From: Eubacteriaceae bacterium UBA1433
GTDB lineage: Bacteria > Bacillota > Clostridia > Eubacteriales > UBA1433
Assembly: GCA_002329295.1 (NCBI GenBank)
Contig: DCTT01000022.1
Coordinates: 1 to 22,803 of the forward strand
Direction of reading: 5' to 3'
DNA length: 22,803 nucleotides
Below are positions 20,680 to 22,803 of the stretch, piece after piece. Numbering within the stretch: position 1 is the stretch's first letter; each line of letters opens with the position of its first letter. The notes under the pieces were generated by a model. The model searched no databases. It had not been told where the DNA came from and worked only from the letters and a program-made list of their open reading frames with translations. The translations under genes and the position numbers were made by a program.

Positions 20680-21408
20680 TTAAAGAATCATATTCAAGAA
20701 ATTTTTGGTGCGCTCGTTTTGTGGATTGGCAAAGAGTTCGTTGGCTTCATTTTCTTCAACGATAACGCCCTCATCTAAAAAAATAACACGATCAGCGGCT
20801 TCGCGGGCAAACCCCATTTCGTGGCTGACCAGTATCATGGTCATCCCTTCATCAGCTAATGATTCCATTACACTCAGCACTTCGCCTACCATTTCGGGAT
20901 CCAGCGCGCTGGTAGGTTCGTCAAAAAGCATGACATCGGGGTTCATGGCAAGGGCGCGGGCAATGGCTACACGCTGTTGTTGACCGCCTGAAAGCATATG
21001 GGGATAGGAATGCGCTTTGCTTTCAAGACCAACGCGTTTCAAAAGAGAAAAGGCGCGTTCTTCGGCTTCTTCCTTGTTGAGAATTTTAAGAGCGCGAGGG
21101 GCTAAGGTAATATTTTTTAAGGCCGTCATATGCGGAAACAAGTTAAATTGCTGAAACACCATGCCTATATTTCGGCGAACTCGGTTGATATCGACTTTGG
21201 GGTCGGTGATTTCATAATCATCTACGATAATTGTGCCGCTTGTGGCAACTTCCAGTGCGTTGATACAGCGAAGCAAGGTACTTTTACCTGAGCCTGACGG
21301 CCCAATAATGCAAACGACTTCCCTTTCTTTTACACTCATGTCAATGCCGTTCAACACGTTACCCGTACCGAAAGATTTGATAAGATTATTTATTTTTACT
21401 TTGTACAT
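20680..21408 (-). CDS. Polar amino-acid ABC transporter ATP-binding protein
   Basis: A 242-residue ATPase of the GlnQ/HisP class that powers amino-acid import. Walker A is GPSGSGKST (about 34-42), the Q-loop lies in GMVFQQFNLFPHMT, the ABC signature is LSGGQQQRVAIARALA, Walker B is VMLFDEPTSALDPEM and the switch His lies in LVSHEMGF. GGAGAA precedes ATG 21408. The start overlaps the end of the permease gene by 23 bases, so the two are co-transcribed. The substrate cannot be fixed from the sequence; a glutamine-, glutamate-, arginine- or cystine-type amino acid is likely. Confidence 0.95.
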   Translation of the reverse strand: MYKVKINNLIKSFGTGNVLNGIDMSVKEREVVCIIGPSGSGKSTLLRCINALEVATSGTIIVDDYEITDPKVDINRVRRNIGMVFQQFNLFPHMTALKNITLAPRALKILNKEEAEERAFSLLKRVGLESKAHSYPHMLSGGQQQRVAIARALAMNPDVMLFDEPTSALDPEMVGEVLSVMESLADEGMTMILVSHEMGFAREAADRVIFLDEGVIVEENEANELFANPQNERTKNFLNMIL

Positions 21409-22093
21409 ATGACATTCTCCTTTCGATAAGGCGGCCTATTTTGGAAAGGATATAGACGGTAACATAATACATAAAGCCTACGGTAAACCAAATTTCAGCC
21501 GAGCGAAAATTGCTGGCGATGATGAGTTTTCCGCTTTGAGTGAGTTCTCGTACACCGATAACAGAAATAATGGAAGTGTCTTTTAAGGTAATGATGTACT
21601 GATTGATAAGTGCAGGGATCATCATGCGAATGGCTTGAGGCAAAACCACACGAACCATAGACATGGAGTGACTGAGACCCAAAGAGCGTGCAGCCTCCAT
21701 TTGTCCGGGACTGACGGATTGAATACCGCCTCTGAATATTTCAGAGATATAGGCGCCGGCATTGAGCGCCAGCGTGATCAGGCCGGCGGTGTAGGCCGAC
21801 ATGTTAATACCGGTGGCACCGGTGATACCGAAATAAATAAACATGGCTTGCACAATCATGGGTGTACCGCGAAAGAATTCTATATAGACAGAGAATATCC
21901 CGTTCAATGCCCTTAGGATACCCCTCTTGGCTCCCCGCTCCGGCGTTGGAGTAGTGCGCACTACCCCAATCAATAACCCAATCAGGCAACCCAGGATTGT
22001 TGCAGTTAATGAAATCATGAGAGTAGCTGCAGCGCCTCGCAGAAACATCGGCCAGTATTGAGAAAATATCTTTGACATCAATTCAACGCTCAT
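21386..22093 (-). CDS. Polar amino-acid ABC transporter permease
   Basis: A 235-residue permease of the HisM/GlnP class. It has about five membrane segments. The N-terminal family segment is GAAATLMISLTATILGCLIG. The EAA loop that contacts the ATPase is EAARSLGLSHSMSMVRVVLPQAIRMMIPAL. The frame is open upstream to 22156, but GGAGG about six bases before ATG 22093 sets the start at MSVELMSKIF. One permease gene here implies a homodimer, or a partner elsewhere. It lies 66 bp below the binding-protein gene, and a hairpin is in the gap. Confidence 0.94.
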   Translation of the reverse strand: MSVELMSKIFSQYWPMFLRGAAATLMISLTATILGCLIGLLIGVVRTTPTPERGAKRGILRALNGIFSVYIEFFRGTPMIVQAMFIYFGITGATGINMSAYTAGLITLALNAGAYISEIFRGGIQSVSPGQMEAARSLGLSHSMSMVRVVLPQAIRMMIPALINQYIITLKDTSIISVIGVRELTQSGKLIIASNFRSAEIWFTVGFMYYVTVYILSKIGRLIERRMSYVQSKNK

Positions 22094-22117
22094 ACTCCGC
22101 CTCCTTAACAAACATGA

Positions 22118-22149
22118 GGAAACCGGGCACATATCGGGACCCGGTTTCC
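22118..22149 (-). repeat. GC-rich hairpin between the binding-protein and permease genes
   Basis: GGAAACCGGG and CCCGGTTTCC form a perfect 10-bp stem (22140-22149 with 22118-22127) around a 12-nt loop. No T-run follows on the minus strand, so full termination is unlikely. In binding-protein-dependent transporters such hairpins often protect the upstream mRNA or cause partial termination, giving an excess of binding protein over permease. Confidence 0.8.
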
Positions 22150-22159
22150 ATAGCAAGCA

Positions 22160-22803
22160 TTAATTGGCTGCCGGCTGGTTCTTAATGGCTGTATCCATAA
22201 TACTTACCTTTTCTTCTTCTGAGATTTCCGCCAGGATTTTATTTATCTGCTCAGTAAGCGGGCTGCCTTTGGCAAGTCCTACTGCTATGGCTGTATCATC
22301 ATCTGAAGTCTTAAACCCGTCTTTGAATGAAACCATGGCAAAGTTCTTATTAGCAGCTGTGGCACTGACTCCTTCCGGACGTTCGGACACATAGCCGTCA
22401 ATAATCCCCGATTCCAAAGCTACCCTCATAGCCGGGAAATTATCCATGGCCGGCTGCTGGTTTACCCCTTCAATCTGGTCAATAACCGTATAATGGAACG
22501 TGTTCAGCTGGGCAGTTATCTTAGCTCCTCGAAAATCCTGAATTGAAGTGGCTCCCTCATATTTCCCGCCTTTTTTTACCACCATTACCAGATCTGATTT
22601 GTAGTAGTTGTCCGAGAAATCTATGCTATTTTTACGCTCGGCTGTGGGTGACATGCCAGCAATAATTGCATCAATTTTTCCTGACGTTAAAGCGGGCAAA
22701 AGGCCATCCCATTCGGTTTTAACGATAATCAGCTCTTTACCTAATCCCTTGGCAATTCTTTTGGCAATTTCCACATCATATCCGCCCGCATATTCTGCAC
22801 CGT
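22160..22803 (-). CDS. Polar amino-acid ABC transporter substrate-binding protein (5' end beyond the window)
   Basis: A partial solute-binding protein of family 3 (PBPb). The frame stays open to the window edge, encoding GAEYAGGYDVEIAKRIAKGLGKEL, which is the standard start of the mature first lobe. The signal peptide is therefore outside the window, and the Val at 22774 is not a start. IDFSDNYYKSDLVMVVKKG and the hinge region ALESGIIDGYVSERPEG are typical. WDGLLPALTSGKIDAIIAGMSPTAERK is the family signature region. It is the first visible gene of the transporter operon. This segment is somewhat richer in G+C (about 47-50% in lines I counted) than the genes before it. Confidence 0.93.
   Translation of the reverse strand, partial: GAEYAGGYDVEIAKRIAKGLGKELIIVKTEWDGLLPALTSGKIDAIIAGMSPTAERKNSIDFSDNYYKSDLVMVVKKGGKYEGATSIQDFRGAKITAQLNTFHYTVIDQIEGVNQQPAMDNFPAMRVALESGIIDGYVSERPEGVSATAANKNFAMVSFKDGFKTSDDDTAIAVGLAKGSPLTEQINKILAEISEEEKVSIMDTAIKNQPAAN

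Overview
The window looks like chromosomal DNA of a low-to-mid GC Gram-positive bacterium of the Firmicutes, probably a Clostridia-like lineage. I base this on strong Shine-Dalgarno sites (GGAGG type), PlsY-type phospholipid synthesis, the fabT-fabH-acpP-fabD-fabG-fabF-accB-fabZ-accC-accD-accA gene order, a CBS-domain family II pyrophosphatase, CsoR copper control and a DUF5317 membrane protein. I cannot name the species.

Layout. 1-300: three tRNA genes (Gly-GCC, cut by the window start; Cys-GCA; Leu-TAA) and a strong terminator. 302-480: no gene. 547-1821: plsY and a YgjP/M72-type metallopeptidase. 1853-10543: a complete type II fatty-acid operon headed by a MarR-family (FabT-like) regulator. 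It has a consensus promoter with a perfect 7-5-7 palindrome over the start site, then initiation and elongation genes (fabH, acpP, fabD, fabG, fabF, fabZ) and all four acetyl-CoA carboxylase subunits. The enoyl-ACP reductase gene (fabK), usual between acpP and fabD in this arrangement, is absent. A long hairpin lies in that spot. A glutaredoxin/zinc-ribbon fusion follows and the run ends at a terminator near 11000. 11044-11787: a conserved hypothetical gene. 12049-13107: a DUF4405 (cytochrome b-like) membrane protein with a four-cysteine cluster. 13151-16050 (minus): copA with a fused C-terminal CopZ domain that has its own ribosome site, overlapping csoR, behind a promoter with a CsoR-like box.

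16153-19000 is the least explained part. It appears to be one operon encoding a 209-residue protein of unknown function, a 27-residue membrane peptide, a seven-TM HD-GYP phosphodiesterase and a DUF5317 membrane protein. The peptide gene is bracketed by a 26-bp inverted repeat (25/26, the exception being a U-G wobble in RNA), and its ribosome site can pair with an upstream segment. This is my best candidate for an undescribed system, perhaps membrane-peptide-linked cyclic dinucleotide signalling.

18997-22803 (minus): CBS-DRTGG family II pyrophosphatase, overlapping DUF5317 tail to tail by four bases, then a polar amino-acid ABC transporter (ATPase, permease and a substrate-binding protein cut by the window end). 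A GC-rich hairpin lies between the binding-protein and permease genes.
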